The notes under the pieces were generated by a model. That model searched no databases. It saw nothing but the letters and a program-made list of their open reading frames with translations, and was not told the origin of the DNA. Made by a program: the position numbers and the translations under genes. Shown here piece by piece: positions 1-16,500 of a stretch of DNA of 64,000 bases. Position 1 is the stretch's first letter; the number at the start of each line of letters is the position of its first letter. Location: contig NC_080062.1 of the NCBI RefSeq assembly GCF_026212465.1, positions 5,124,365 through 5,188,364 of the forward strand, read 5' to 3'. Origin of the DNA: Amaranthus tricolor (taxonomy: Eukaryota; Streptophyta; Magnoliopsida; Caryophyllales; Amaranthaceae).

Positions 1-2506
<2,506 letters not shown>

Positions 2507-5500
2507 TCACATCTTAGCTCCTCTAGAAATTGTAATGTCTCCATATGCTGATATCTGCTGCACTTTGAGGATGTCACGCGTTGCTAGAACTGGAAACAAT
2601 TTTTTGTATGTTAATAGTTTTATAACAAAATTATTATTGGTAAAACTTGAAATTTAGCATCTTCCACGTGCTTGAACGAGCTAGGGTGACTCAAATGAGC
2701 AAACTTGTGCTCACACGAGCACAATGCTTTTATATGGTCGTGCCAATGTTATGTGCTAATTTGCTCGAATGAATACTATTATAACTCATAGTGATGAACA
2801 CATGAAGGGACTTGAAAATTGAGAGTTCCGAAGCCTCACCATAAATTATAAGTTACAACTAATTTCTTAAGAAAACTTGTAAAAAATCTTAAAAAGTATC
2901 ATAGTCTATCCATTTACGATGAATTTTGAGGATCTCATGGGTCCACCGGTGATACTTAAAATCATTTTTTCATTTTGAGATAATTTTCGTAAATCTTTAA
3001 TTAAATTGTCTATTAATGATACATAAATCCAACAAAACTCAAACTGATCAAATGTAGTTACTAAGCTGATTGATTTTTACCACAGGTCTGATAGAAAAGC
3101 TGTGCAGCTTGTTTTCTGTTCATCCCATACGCTAGCTGGTTCAATGATTCTGACTGAGGTGCACCTAGAACTTCAAAATATGTCTTCAGATGCCTGAACA
3201 GTTTTCAGATCAAGGATTAATTAGATGTAGAATAATGCCCAAATATATTTTGATTTGTATTGTGTACTAAAGAATATGAAATGATCAAGGTTAAACATTA
3301 CATTGAGATATTGTAAGCCATCCTGTCAGCCTCCTCATCTATTGCAGGAAGCCGATTTTGTGTAGGTCCTGTTTCAACCAGCAATTCTGCATGTTAAGGA
3401 ACAATAAGACTGTTAGATGTTTTCCTCACACAAACACTATATTACACGGATTCTATGTCCATATCCAACACGAATACATGTGTAAGTGCCAACTTGGTTA
3501 TTTTATCAAAAAATGCCACGAATTTGAACCATACTGAAGTATCCAACGTTGTTAATTTATGAAAAAAATGCAAGATTGAACCCAAAATGAAGTGCCCTAC
3601 CCATGACAGTATAAAGGGTCAGACACAGATACTGGTACTTGAGGTGAATTGAAGAGTATGAGCAACAAAGAGGGGTGTACCACTACTGCATGAACAAGGG
3701 AATTCAAGTCCAATATGACGTGTAATTACCTTGATCAGGGGGGGTTAGACCTTGTCTAGAGCGTCTAGGCAATTTAAAGCGTGATTGAAGTAATTCACTG
3801 AATTCTGGAATATTTTGTTCTCCCATTTCATGCATCCATTGGTTCTCTTCATCCAGTGATTCCAAACCAACATTGTTCAATTGACTAGAAGATCTTTTCC
3901 TTCTTAACCTGGAATGTTGTTACTTTTAGAGGCACTCATAAATATGAAGGTATCAATCTGGTTCTTAACTGATATTAAACAGGTCAAATTCCATAAAATA
4001 ATTCAGCTGAATGTTGAACTGTATACTAACCGATTAGAATAGCTGTCTGAAGTGTTTGATAAGAAATCAAGTCCAGGACCTGGGCTTGGAACTGACATTG
4101 ATCTAACAGATGCTCCTGTAATGACACATTCACACATAAATCTCAAAAAGTTTCCATTTGATTCTCTTGTAAAAACAGGTAACATCATCTTTAGAACTTA
4201 AGTAGCAGCACTTGTTTACCAGAGTTCGGGGCTGAAGCATTTGGATTTGTTTTGCCCACACTATTGGACATGAGGTTGAAGTCTTGTATAGGAACCTCGG
4301 TTCCTGTTCCAAGATTCCGTAGAATTCCTCTTATTTCTTCTGCGGCTAATCTCTCAGATGTAGTTCCACGGCTAATACCTCCAATAGGCTTCAAAAACAC
4401 CAAGTCAGTTTGAACACCCAAGCATGATGTTCACGAAAGGCCAGATGAAAAAATCTTACAACTTCTGGTGGAATTCGATAATCTTGTCCATTGGGAAGTG
4501 ACGATGATGATCGTTCTGGTGGACGGGGTGAAGAAGTTGTTGCTGTAAAAAAAGATTCATATTATGGTGACATTTTTTATATCCAATAAACCTCTGGTTT
4601 GAGGGTGAGTCAACACTAACCAGAAGGTGAATCATTCATACGCTGCATAGTTGTCATCCATAAGTCTAGTAGCGCTTGTGGATAATGAACATCATTGTAC
4701 TTTCCTACTAACCCACAAGATAGTGCTACTGGCGGCAAATCTAGTAGTTTGGCTAACTTCAAAGTTGATTTCTCTTTGACTACCTGCAGAACACATAATT
4801 ACAAAGTGTTTAAGCAGATGTTTGAGACCCCAGGATATGTTGTATCTGGTTCTTGTGTTGTATCTGGTTAAGAATATAACATATCTTAGGGTGTTAACCA
4901 TTTGTTTAAGCGGATGGTTGAGACCCCAAGATATGTTGTTTGCACTATCAAATATCATTATCATCTGTGTGTAGGAAGGCTAGATTAACTGGAGAACAAA
5001 AAAGAGAAACCTTGACAATTTCTGGCCTTTTGATCACAATGTCAGTTGAATCTTGGAGCCAAGTTTGGTACATATTGCTCGGAATCATGGTATTTTCGAT
5101 ATCCATCTTCACAGGAGATTGCCTTGCCTTCTTTCTTGTTGGCCTTTGCTTCTGTATGTTCTAGTTTACAAATGATTAGCAATCCTTTCCTAGAAAATCC
5201 TACAAAGGACAACAGACAAAAGACAGTTCATACAAGTTACCTGCCAAACCTCCCTGAGTTTAGGTGTAGATGAATTAGCCTGGTCCACTGGATTTTGTTC
5301 AGGAATGCCATCCTCCATGAAAAAAGTTCGCATATTATCTTCTGCATTCAGCATAGATTTTCAGCACCCTTTTGTCAACTCACAACATAACAAACATGTA
5401 AAATTATCCTTACAATCTAGAACAAACTCCAGCTATTATACATGATTGTGCTTGAGCACAAGCATGTAGACCTTTTTTTTTCCATTCAAATGTGTTAATT

Positions 5501-8376
5501 TTCATGAGAATGTTCCTTGTTTCTTGTGCATTCATCATTGTTACAACAAGTTGTAATTATGAATGGAGACTAATAAGATCTTTGGCAAGACATGCAACAT
5601 TCTTACAACACAAAAAAATCACTTGCATTAGTTGTATTAACCTCTCTCTATCTCCATTTCTTGAGGTGGAGAGTGTACAGTAGGAGGCGGCATTTCTGTG
5701 TGGCCTTGAGAAGGGAAGTTATTTTGCGTTTCTTCATCTCCTTCGATATCGAACCTGCATGGACAAGATTGTGTATTGATCAACATAGAACTCATAGAAG
5801 GTTCAGCTAGGAGATAAATCATTTGATGCAAAAAGGATTTAGTTCCAGCAGCACTTTTGAATTTACCGTTCATAACGATTATAAAAACTTGGTTCAGCAC
5901 GAAGTGAATCAAAGGGGTCATTTAAGGTAATATTAGCAGGATCCGCTGAGGGAAAAATAAGCAGAATATTAAGTCATAACCAGTAAAGATGGAAATATAA
6001 AAATCATTCTACACACTTGACTATAGATTGGCAATAAAACTCAAGATACTAGTGTTTGTAGTAGAACCTTGATGCTGGTGTCCATTTAAGTCTGCTTCCC
6101 TGAAATTCTCGTTAAAATCATCTATAGTATCAAGTCTCTGGATGTTCACATACACTTTTGTTTATCAGCAAAATGGCAAGAAATGTAAGAATTTCACAAA
6201 CACCAGAGATAATTTCAAGATTACATAGAATATGTAGTTCTATAGCTTAGTTACATAAGTCATATTGCATACTCATGGAATTATAATTTTGCACAATTCC
6301 AACAATCTTTTCATTATCCTTGTTGATATTGATATCAAATTATTCAATGAATTGCAACTGACCATTTCCAATGAATATTGAATGATTCACTCAACTAATG
6401 ACACAGATAGTTGGGTAAGTGGTAACCAATGAGAAGTTTTAATTAACTGCATTTGAAAAAGTAGGTCACAGAACTAAGGGATAATAGTCATATAGCAGAT
6501 AAAACACTGCCATCACAAACTAATCACAAAAAGTTTCAGCTACAAGTGTAGTTCTTGAATTTACCATGGCAACATAAGCTGTTCGCTGAAAAGTTGCACT
6601 GCTGGTGTATCTGTTAGAGTAGTCAATTGACGGCTCAACATCTCCAAAATTTACTTCTTGGTTCTCAGGTATTGTCACAGATTCAAACCTGAAAAACACA
6701 AGCATCCACATTCAACCAAAACGCCTATTAAATGTTCAATCAAAAAAAAAAAAGAGAAGTGGTGCTAGCAATGGACCGACTTGGCTTTATTTTTCCTCTT
6801 TGGGAGAACTGTAGGGTCCACAGCAGGTTTCACCTTCCATGCAGTGTTGATTTCAACCTGGAAAATCGATCCCAATCGTAACCAATTTTAAACCATCGGA
6901 AACAAATTTTTGAAGGGTCTTAGACTTAAGTAAAATTACATACCAGAAGACGATTTACATCATCTGTTGATAATTGATATACAAAATTTACAATTAGAAA
7001 TCCTCTAAATATGTTCAGATTAAAAAACCATATTCAAGACACAAGATCATAAAATCTCACCATATAGGAGTCTAACTTTGCGCTCATAAACGATTACAAC
7101 ACCACCTAATTAATTTAAAAAAAAAAAAAATACAACACAAAAATTAACTTGCATTGGAAGTAGAACGAAAGCAGGAGGTTATTTATTGCCAAAGTATGCT
7201 ATACAATAATGTAATACCCATAAGAATTCCAGAAAGTCTGAGCGCCATTGGTACTGATGGATTCAAAATTTCTTCACTGTCATAGGCACAAATATTCAAT
7301 ATCAATAAAATTGAAATTTACCTAAAGCTAAAAAAGAAGAGAGTAAGAGAGATAACCAAATTCGAATGAGGTTGATTTGATCGAGCTTTCTCCGATTCAT
7401 TTTGGCGTGCATTGTAGCTGCCATCCTTGCATACGGAAAGAAAAGTTTGTAAAATGCGCAATAATCTCCATTAATTGACCACACATTAAGTTTCACGCTA
7501 TTCGAATATGATCATTTTAACCAAATGCAGGTTTTAGTTTCGCACAATAAGCCGTAGAAACAAACTCAAAAACTAAAACAATTCAGAAATAGAAATTAAT
7601 CAATTATTACTGGAAAACTCTGACTCAAAAAAAATTGAGAGAATTTAAGTTCAATTGGCTGAACTGACAGCACACAAAAACGGTCGACACATTAATTTTT
7701 TAAATTCCATACCTAAGCCAAGTAATTGGCACACTCAACTTCATAATGTAAAATATCAAAAGAATACAAATTACTAAACAGAGTCACTGCAATCTTAGTT
7801 GAAGGTGAAAAATTAAATTTAGTAAGGAAACCGTTTCTAAGCCGAAATTGAAAACTCTAAAGAAATTTTGAAGCAGAGGATTGAACAAATCAGCCCGCAG
7901 TGATAATGGAATATAGATCATAAACAATGCAGATATAAGCTCCATAGAAAAGATGAACTGAATATTATTTCAAAAAATGAAAATTAATAACAAAACCGGG
8001 AAAATCTCACATAACAGAGGTTGAGAATTTTGTAAGTTTAATCGGAAGAAGTGTATCTCATTACATCACTCATTTTCCAAATTTTGCATACTGAGAGTGT
8101 AAAAATTCAAAATATCTTGCAATTAAACAAAAAGTTGCACTAAACTTGAAGATCAATTACTACTGCAAGTGAGAAATCGATTTAATGCAGATACTAAAAA
8201 ACAGAGGATTAACTATTTTAACATGCAGGAAATGTAAACTTCAACTAAGCAACGAAAACAAAACCGATGAAACAGAAAGGAAATCAAAAGCTAAATGAAG
8301 TTACAGAGAAAAGAAATAGTTACCATATTTGACCTAGCGGAGCTTTCCTAGCAAGAAGCTGGTGAGAGTAGAACAT
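2507..8376 (-). CDS. REC8: REC8/SYN1 meiotic cohesin alpha-kleisin
   Basis: Kleisin subunit that closes the meiotic cohesin ring and holds sister chromatids until separase cuts it. Twenty exons (high to low): 8324-8376, 7357-7425, 7218-7276, 7061-7105, 6944-6963, 6781-6857, 6565-6688, 6068-6137, 5867-5945, 5642-5754, 5241-5341, 5011-5151, 4621-4783, 4460-4542, 4220-4388, 4031-4115, 3730-3908, 3302-3386, 3081-3193, 2507-2589. They sum to 1911 nt (636 aa plus stop) with GT-AG junctions and no frame break. The N terminus MFYSHQLLARKAPLGQIW starts a Rad21/Rec8 N-terminal domain (about residues 1-107). The middle is acidic and Ser/Pro-rich; RFDIEGDEETQNN near 199-211 matches plant SYN1. The C-terminal winged helix is about 567-636. 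Length is close to Arabidopsis SYN1 (about 627 aa, from memory). The mitotic RAD21 paralogues SYN2-4 fit less well because of the SYN1-specific middle motifs. Confidence 0.96.
2660..2790. repeat. Degenerate repeat fragment in last REC8 intron
   Basis: Intron 19 of REC8 (2590-3080) holds a cluster of short GAGC/GCTC motifs (CGAGC, TGCTCA, GCTCG) resembling those in the solo LTR at 14041-14765. It may be an old LTR fragment; no ends or target duplication can be seen. Confidence 0.3.
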
Positions 8377-8504
8377 TGTTGCAGAATTTCAGCTGAACTT
8401 CGAATTCCAGAGAGAAAGAGGACTTGAAGAAATAGCAGTTTCAGAAGAGCTCAAATAAAGTGTAACAATGGCGGAGAAGAGAAAGAAGGAAGAGAGTGAG
8501 ATTA

Positions 8505-8512
8505 TACTTATA
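8505..8512 (-). promoter_or_regulatory. Possible TATA box for REC8
   Basis: Minus-strand TATAAGTA lies about 130 bp upstream of the REC8 start codon, which would give a leader of about 100 nt. Position and match are the only support. Confidence 0.35.
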
Positions 8513-8620
8513 GAGAGGAGTGTTGTTCGTGTGTGTTTGAAGGGGGAGATTGTCAGAATTGGTTATGTAACAGAATGCCCGCCAAAGGCAAGCTATAGTT
8601 TTTGTAGTGGACAATATTCT

Positions 8621-8621
8621 G

Positions 8622-8654
<33 letters not shown>

Positions 8655-8667
8655 TTATTATTAGTAC
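8621..8667. repeat. (ATT)n microsatellite
   Basis: About a dozen ATT units with one extra T, upstream of REC8. Confidence 0.9.
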
Positions 8668-9355
8668 TAAACTTTTATGGGGCAAGTTTTGCATTGTTTT
8701 AATTTGCAAATTAAATTTCAAAAAAAAATTTAATTACACTCTAAATAAATATAATTGCAACTTGAAGAATCAAACCTCAAACCGCACCTTACTAACATAA
8801 AAAAGTGAGTAAAAAAAAGTTTGAATGTGATAAATAGAAAAATAAATTTGCAGATGTGATAATATTCAAATACAAAATTATAGCAAATTCATGATAAATA
8901 TATTTGAAAAATGTAGCAAAAAAAAACTATTAGGATTTGAGACACACACAAAATATAATAAAAATGATTTAGTACATAAAAAATAACATATAACTCGAAT
9001 AAACTTAATTTTACTAAGCTATACTTTTACGGACTAATATTATTTTTTTTATGCACTAAAATTCCATTCACGAAAAATAAGTTGAATGATTAGGTGTTCT
9101 TTACCTTTGTTTTAAAACAAATATACTGTTAGATAATAAATAGAGGATCATCATTAATTGTTTGGATATTTTTAAAATTTTTTGACTATAATGACAAGAA
9201 TTGTTGTTGCATTAACCAAAGTAAGAATCATAAAATAGCTTATTGTAACAATAAATATTTTCTTTTTATTAGGTTTGCACCATTACGAAATAAACTTGAA
9301 AAAAATATAATTTTTTTCTAAAATGAAAATTTTAAGTATTTTCAAGCATGTCTTC

Positions 9356-9387
<32 letters not shown>

Positions 9388-10560
9388 GAGGTGAGAGATA
9401 AAAAGGATAGCCAAGATTAGAAGAGTAATGTCAATCTTTTTGAATCTCATTCCATACTGAGTGTGCGTTTTGAAAATTTTTCGAGACGTAATTAGTTAAA
9501 GATTATTCCACATCAAGTAAAATTAATTGTGGCGTTTTATAGCAAATTAATTTTCTTGAGTCAATTATAAAATTATGTCAAATTAGATCTTTGATCACTA
9601 TAAAATGATTTTGTCAATTTCGTATCCAGTTAAAATCGGAGTTGGATCAATAAAATGTTTGGTGTAGGTTGAGTTCAATCATCCACATATTTGTATTGAT
9701 TAGAATATAATTCTCAGGTCAAGAACAATCCAAACTCAAGAATAATTGAATATTTATTAGGTCATGACTCATGAGTAGACTCGAGTTGGTTACGTGTTGC
9801 CACACCTTGAGTCAACCTCTGGGTTGTGTGCTAATCGATGTTAGACCATGTATGAGTCAATTTAACTTTTATTCGTTGTAACTTGTAAATTGTAGCTATA
9901 TAGCTTTGGTTACTCCATTGTGTTTCATGTTGGTTCAACCATTTAGGTTGCTTAGCCCTAGTTGGATTAGATTTAAATAATCTTAAAGTTTGATTTGACA
10001 TTGAGTTAATATCAAGTTGGGTATGCTTTTCAACGAATTAAAAAATTGTTGTGAAATTTCACATGATAATCTTATATTTTTTGCTTTTCCACATATGCTT
10101 TTAAATTCGTGTGGTAACCTCGAGTTTTCAAATTTCAAAATAACTAATTAATTAGGGTGATCAAAACATTTGTTTTTTAGAAAAAAATGGTATTATATTG
10201 GGTAAAAGTTGCGTAAAGTTAACAAAAAATACTTTTCTTTTGTCTATCACGTAAAAAAATTAAAAGATCAATATCACTACATAGATTAAAAAAAATATTT
10301 ATTTACCATGTAAAAAAGCCAAAATTTCTTATTACCACATGATATTTTCCAAAATTATTTATCAAATAATTTCTTTTCATCTATTTGACAAACTAACAAG
10401 ATATAAACCAAAATTTGTCAAAATTCAAAAGTAAGATACATACGTTAGCAACACCCGAAGGCCACAAATTGAGAAAATCGTCGGAAAAGAGTTTTAGAGA
10501 TTATTGCTATTAGTTCGCAATCTTCCGCATATTTCAATTCGAAGTTTGAAGATCACATAA

Positions 10561-13500
10561 ATGGCGAAAAACGCACCAGATGCATCCAGTAATACGGTAG
10601 CTGTTCAAGCTACCAACGATGACGCTTCTGCGAGCAAATTGTAAGTTATTTCCGCCTATCTTTTTCTCTATGATTCGCCTTTATGTTTTTTGTTTGTATT
10701 ACTCTCCAATATTCTTCAGAAAACAAGATGTTGAAAACGAATTATTGATTAAGCACTTCTTCATGTTTTAATTTGAGCTATTTGATTACTGAAACAATTG
10801 TTTACGCATCTCGTTCACCATGTAAAATTTGTGGGAGTATTTGTTGTGCGGACAGCAGAAACAATTACCAAAACATTAAAAGTAGCAAAGAACAAATCAA
10901 GAACATAAAGATAACACACTAAGAATTAACGTGGTTCACTATTAATGCCACATTCAATGGGACCGAAAACTTTTAATTCACTATTAAACAGGAAGATTTC
11001 AAAGATGAATCTTAAAAAACTCTAGTGGCAGCTCACTTTTGTCTCTTATGTTTCTATGAACTCTAACCCTAATTAGAGAGGGTTTATATAGTAAGCCTCT
11101 CTTGAAAAGAAATTAGGTTACATTAAAACGAAAACCAGCACACAAGCAATCAATAAACATTTATGCGCACAATAAGCCGAGTCAGGTTTTCTTCCTCAAC
11201 AGAATACGCCGACTCGGCGTTACATTCTGGAACAAACATCTCAAGATTAGCACATAAAGCCGAGTCGGCTTTTCCCGTATTGCCAGTAAAGCCGATTCCA
11301 CGTTACATTCTGGAACAAACATCTCAAGGTTAGCACATAAAGCCGAGTGAGCTGTTTTCCTATTGCCAGTAAAGCCGACTCAGAGTTGGGCTCAGGAAAA
11401 ATGCCTTCAATCCAGCAGCCGACTCGTCTTGAGTCCTTCCCCCACAAATGCCGACTCGAAGTTTGACCTTTGAACACACCTATCTTTGATTCATCTTCGT
11501 AATGCCTAAGACTTAGTTCGAGTCACCAAAACACTAACAATATTTTTCAATTACCGTTTGTATTCCTTATAATTCTAGGTTTTTTTGTGCATGATGGAAT
11601 CGAAAATACCCAACTAGGTTTTTCTTCATATGTTTACAAAACTACACTTTTTCTATTTTTGATTTGGGATATGTTTGGTACATGGGAAAATGACAAGGTT
11701 CCAACTCAATTAAATAGTAAGCTGGGGGTTGTAGCCTCATTATATGTTTTATACTTTATTACGATCCCTTACACAAGAGCCTTTGGCAACACATGCTCTT
11801 CTCATAAATGGTCCTAAATATTCCACTTGAAATAATGAGCGTGATTCAAACCTGTGACCATTGTGTCATATTAGTTTATGATGCCATGTCAAAGAACCAA
11901 CTTAATCAAAAGCTTATGCTCATCGTTGTAGCCCATGATATGTTTTATATAAATTTTTGTAGTTTAGAAAGGTTTTGTTCAAATTGTACATTGGAAAATG
12001 AGGAAAAGTCCGTTGAAACTTTTTTCATAACGAATACACTTTTAAGGGGTTGATATTTTGGTTAGTAGGAGGGATTTGGAAAATGAAATAAAAGAAGACA
12101 ATTGTGAGCGTTGATATGATGACTGAAATTTCCTATTGAAGAGTAGGGGATTGTTTGGGTGGGAAAATCAAAAATAGGAAGACCACGTTGGAGCCTTGGA
12201 GTGATCATGTCGTTGGTTTGAACACTAAAATGCATTACACAATGTCTACTCCCCCCAAATAGGCGGATATGCTATTTAATCAAACTCTAAGCCTCTAATT
12301 GCGAAGTTCTTCTTTTAAATTTTCAAAATTATGGACTAACTAAATCATTGTGGAACTTCACATATAGGGTTTGATTATATAACATATTTGGGGGAGTGCA
12401 AATTGCATAATGTGCATTTTTGAGATCAATATTGGTTGTGACTTGTGAGTGAGTGTGACGACCCACATACATTCACTAATGCTTGTCAAATTTTTTAGTT
12501 TGTCATTGATGGTTGTAGATGTCATTTTAGTGCAAATTGTAAGGAGAAGAAAAAGAGAAGAGTGAAAAGAGAAGCTATGGGGAGTTCTTCAATGTGAAGC
12601 TAATTAACAGTAGCATATAGGCTTTCAATTCGTTGGAAAATTCGAGATTGTTACGATTTGACGCAAAGCAAACAATAGGTCATAATGGTTCTTAACTCAG
12701 CCTTTTCCTTATCTAATTACTGATTGAAGATAATTACCCAAAGCCACACATGTGGAAGCCCTTTTTATGATCTTCACCTTATTTTTGAGACATGATTTAT
12801 CGTCATTGGAAGATGGGGGTTCCTAATTCTATGTTTGATACTCCCTTACGGGTGAGAAAAATATTTTTTTTTTGATAGTGGCACCGTGGTTTGAATTACT
12901 AGAATAAAGAAGGATAGGACAATGATTTACTGTTATCACGTGAATAATTAAAAGAGTATTATGAGATTAGTTGCTTTGAAATGGTCAGTTTTTGGATTGG
13001 ATAGATTGCCTATCAATGAAGGGGGAGGGTGGAATAAAAGACCAGATTAGTTGTAGTGTCTTATTGGATTGATTACCTGCGAGGCTTAAGTACTATGATA
13101 TGCTCTCGGTTGTTAGATAAGGCTAAGATGAAGTAATTGAAATTTTTCTAGAAAATTCACATACAAATACTGTATTGTTTTTTTTTTTTTTTTTGAAAGT
13201 CCTTCAGCAACATGATCTTAATTTTCCTAAAGGTGGCATCAGTCTTTATAAATTTCATCTATGGTAAAACATACTTTCTAATCCACATTCTTGCTTGAAA
13301 ATTGTTGCCATTTTTTTTTTAATTAATTTTTTTGCTGTTTGTGTTTGCATCCAGAAATGATCTATGAAATTGGACTTTTTAAATTATGGATTGTTAACAT
13401 GCCTTTATAAAAACCTGATTCCTCCAATCTCTGCTGATTATTATAGGTCCTGTGTGAAAAAAGGATATATGAAAGATGATTACATCCATTTTTTCGTGAG

Positions 13501-16500
13501 AAAGCCTGTAAGGAGATCTCCAATAATTAATCGTGGTAGGCCAGCTGTCATAAGCTTTTGTATTTTATATTTAATAGTGTGTTTTCCGAACTTATCTATT
13601 TGATATGTGTTTCCTTTCTTAAAGGTTATTTTGCTCGTTTTGCTGCTCTTCGAAAGCTTCTTTCTCAGTTTCTCCATTCTGATGATCATACTAAGAAGCA
13701 AGTATTGTCACTTGGAGCAGGCTTTGATACAACATATTTTCAGTTGCAGGTTAACCTTGTTATGACAATATTACATGAACACTAATTAGAAAAATTTCCT
13801 CTTTATAGTTTCTCTTATCAGAAGTTCAAACATTTTGGGTTGCACATATTTAATTGTCGCAGATATGTTCTTTGAGAAAGATGGCCCTTTCTAAAGTTAA
13901 AATTTTTTACTGTTCCCATATGAACTTGTTGGTTTTGTTTCTTGTAAATCTAATTGGCCATTGACTCATTGCTGGAAATTCGAAAGAATTGACAATATAA
14001 ATGTAAATGCATATGCTATTTAAAGTTACCATTTCTGTATTGTTGGAGCAACTGCCAATTCTCCTAGTGTGAGGGATGACTTTGATCATCTCATTGCCCA
14101 CTCCATGGCTTGCACACTAGAGAATGAAGTTGGGTGTGCAATGGGACATGAGTGGTTGAGGTTTGGATCATTCCATGAAGTGATCAAGGGAGAGGAAATG
14201 GAGATGCCTTGAACAAGGCTAGAAGGTGCTCAAAGAGAGCCTTGGTTCATGCCTTAAACGAGGCAAGGATGTTGAAGTAAGGTGCCTTGAACGAGGCACA
14301 AGTGATCAAGAAGTTTCACTGATGTGGTGCTCGTTTGAGCCATATAGTGCTCATCCAAGCACCCTGTCGCAAGGCCAAATCCGTCTTTTTGTTTTGGTCG
14401 ATACTTGGGGCAAATAGTTAATTTTTCCTAAGGTTTGTTCCACTGATTTAGAAGGCCTACATAAGGGCCTAAATCATTGGAATGTCAGGGGGAGGCTTAT
14501 ACATAGATAACAACTAGGGGTTGAGTGCCATTAGAGTTTCTTCTTTGTATTAGAGAGTTTTTATTAAAGTTGGAAACTTTGTGCTTGAGAGATTGTTCTA
14601 AAGGTGTGTGAGGGTTGAATTATTAATGTATTTGAGGGGGAGGTTCAGGTATCTAAGATAGCTCATTAATCTCATTGTGTGTGTTTTTATTGCCTCCTTA
14701 GATTGTGCTTTGTTTTTCTTGTTTTTTCTTGTTTACTTGTTAAAGTCCTAAAGACTTCCATTTCATGTATTAATTGATTTCTAACAATCTGAATTTATTG
14801 TTTACGGATGAAAACCCCTCATGATTCAAAGGTCTCACATATGTCTCTACCTTCCAAACTCAACATACGACTCTTTTGTGACATTAACTTTGAACATTTG
14901 ATGCGTTGCTTTTAGTTGTTAGTTGGTACAATGTAAGCATAATTTATAGTGGGATTATTACTTATCTACACCTTGTGCAGGAACATTCCATACCTGTGTT
15001 GTTATTATTAAGTGGCTTCCACTTAGGAGTTTGGGGGTTTGATGTACACAACCTTATCCTTGTAATAATTAAGAGGTTGTTTATGATTGTCCTTTGATAG
15101 TAATCATCATCAACTTAACATAAATAAGTGTGTATGATTTACAACAACTACAATCCATACCCTAATGCCATTTGAGTGGCTTCCACCTAGGCGAGGTTTG
15201 GGAGGGTCAAATGTACGCAACCTTACGCTTGTTAGTGATAACAAAATTTTTTTTTTATTGCCAAGGTGGAACCGATTCACATGAACAAGTAGATCACATG
15301 ATTTAATGAGCTATTTTTTATATTGTTCGTTATAATCAGAAACCAAAAAACTATAAATCTTTGGTCCTATGAGTAAAAGGGACCTGAGTCATTTTACTAT
15401 GGTCCATTTTAATCCAAACTAAAAACTGTAAACCTTTGGACCTATTTAGAATGGAAAAAACTTATTTACACCTTATGAATAATATTTTCGAAGATGTTTC
15501 CTTATTATGTGTTATGCTAAATTGCTTATGAATTTGGTTTCATGTAGGCAATGTTTATTAATAGAATTGTGATGGTTTTCTTTGACAGGGTGAGGGAAAA
15601 GCACCATATTTGTATGTGGAGCTGGATTTTAAGGAGGTACAGTTAAATAATTTAGTGCTTTGCTTTTGCATGTAATTGTTGGCAGTTGGTATGTGCATGC
15701 TATTTCTGCAGATCAGTAAGATTATGAAGGTCACTGGAATTTATGGAGTTTTTAAATTGGTGGGAACAACTTAGTTGATGGACCATGTCACATCTTTAGG
15801 ACTCATGTACAATGAACTGTTGAAGTATCCTTTGTTAAAATTTTATTTTCTCTTTACCTAATTTTGGAGTCAATGTGAAATCATATTGTATTTTGGCTGT
15901 AGGTGACTAGTAAGAAGGCTGCATTAATCGATGTACACAATGAGTTGAGGGAAAAAATTGGTGCAACTGCTTCTATTTCACGAGGTAAAACTTCTATAAC
16001 TGTTAGTTTTGATTATGTCAAGATGCCTTAATACTTAAATCGTTTGATTCGGAATGCTTCTCTTAGTCATAATGAGTATTTATTTTTGGATGAGATTTTT
16101 GCTTTTATTGCTTGTAATTAAATGGCTTTTCCCTAAAACTCCCACATGATTTTGAGATAATTTTATGTAGTTTGAGTAAAGGTGGGTTACTATTTTCATC
16201 CTAAATCAAGTGCCCCATATTCCATTTTTAGGCATGTTCCATTGACAAAGAACAAAGTATTAATCATCCCATTTCTGGAGCCCACTTTAGATACATATGT
16301 AACACACAAACCTTATTGAAAAATTATATTTTTATGAGCCTTATCTATAATTGCCTCATCTTATACACTTGGTCTTTGTACCCTAGAGAAATGTGACCCT
16401 ATTTTGGAATGGGAGGAATATGTCGAAGCAAACTGAAACTACACACTGGAATTTACTAAAAAAACAAGAAACAGCATTTGGTCTATTTTGCCTGAGTTAG

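Larger units (their letters stand above)
8377..10560. other. Head-to-head spacer between REC8 and LCMT1
   Basis: The 2.2 kb between the two start codons holds both 5' UTRs and promoters. It includes an (ATT)n tract, a short (TA)n run at 9357-9381 and a GC-poor body. The open frame at 8468-8800 is low complexity (poly-Tyr from the ATT repeat) and is not a gene. Nothing else is recognised. Confidence 0.6.

Noticed and set aside
4692..4964. 90-codon minus-strand frame spanning a REC8 intron-exon border.
   Set aside because: It runs out of frame through exon 13; the spliced kleisin frame explains this DNA.
8468..8800. 110-codon frame starting MAEKRKKEES upstream of REC8.
   Set aside because: Half is poly-Tyr from an (ATT)n repeat, the end is low complexity, and it lies in the REC8 leader/promoter on the other strand.
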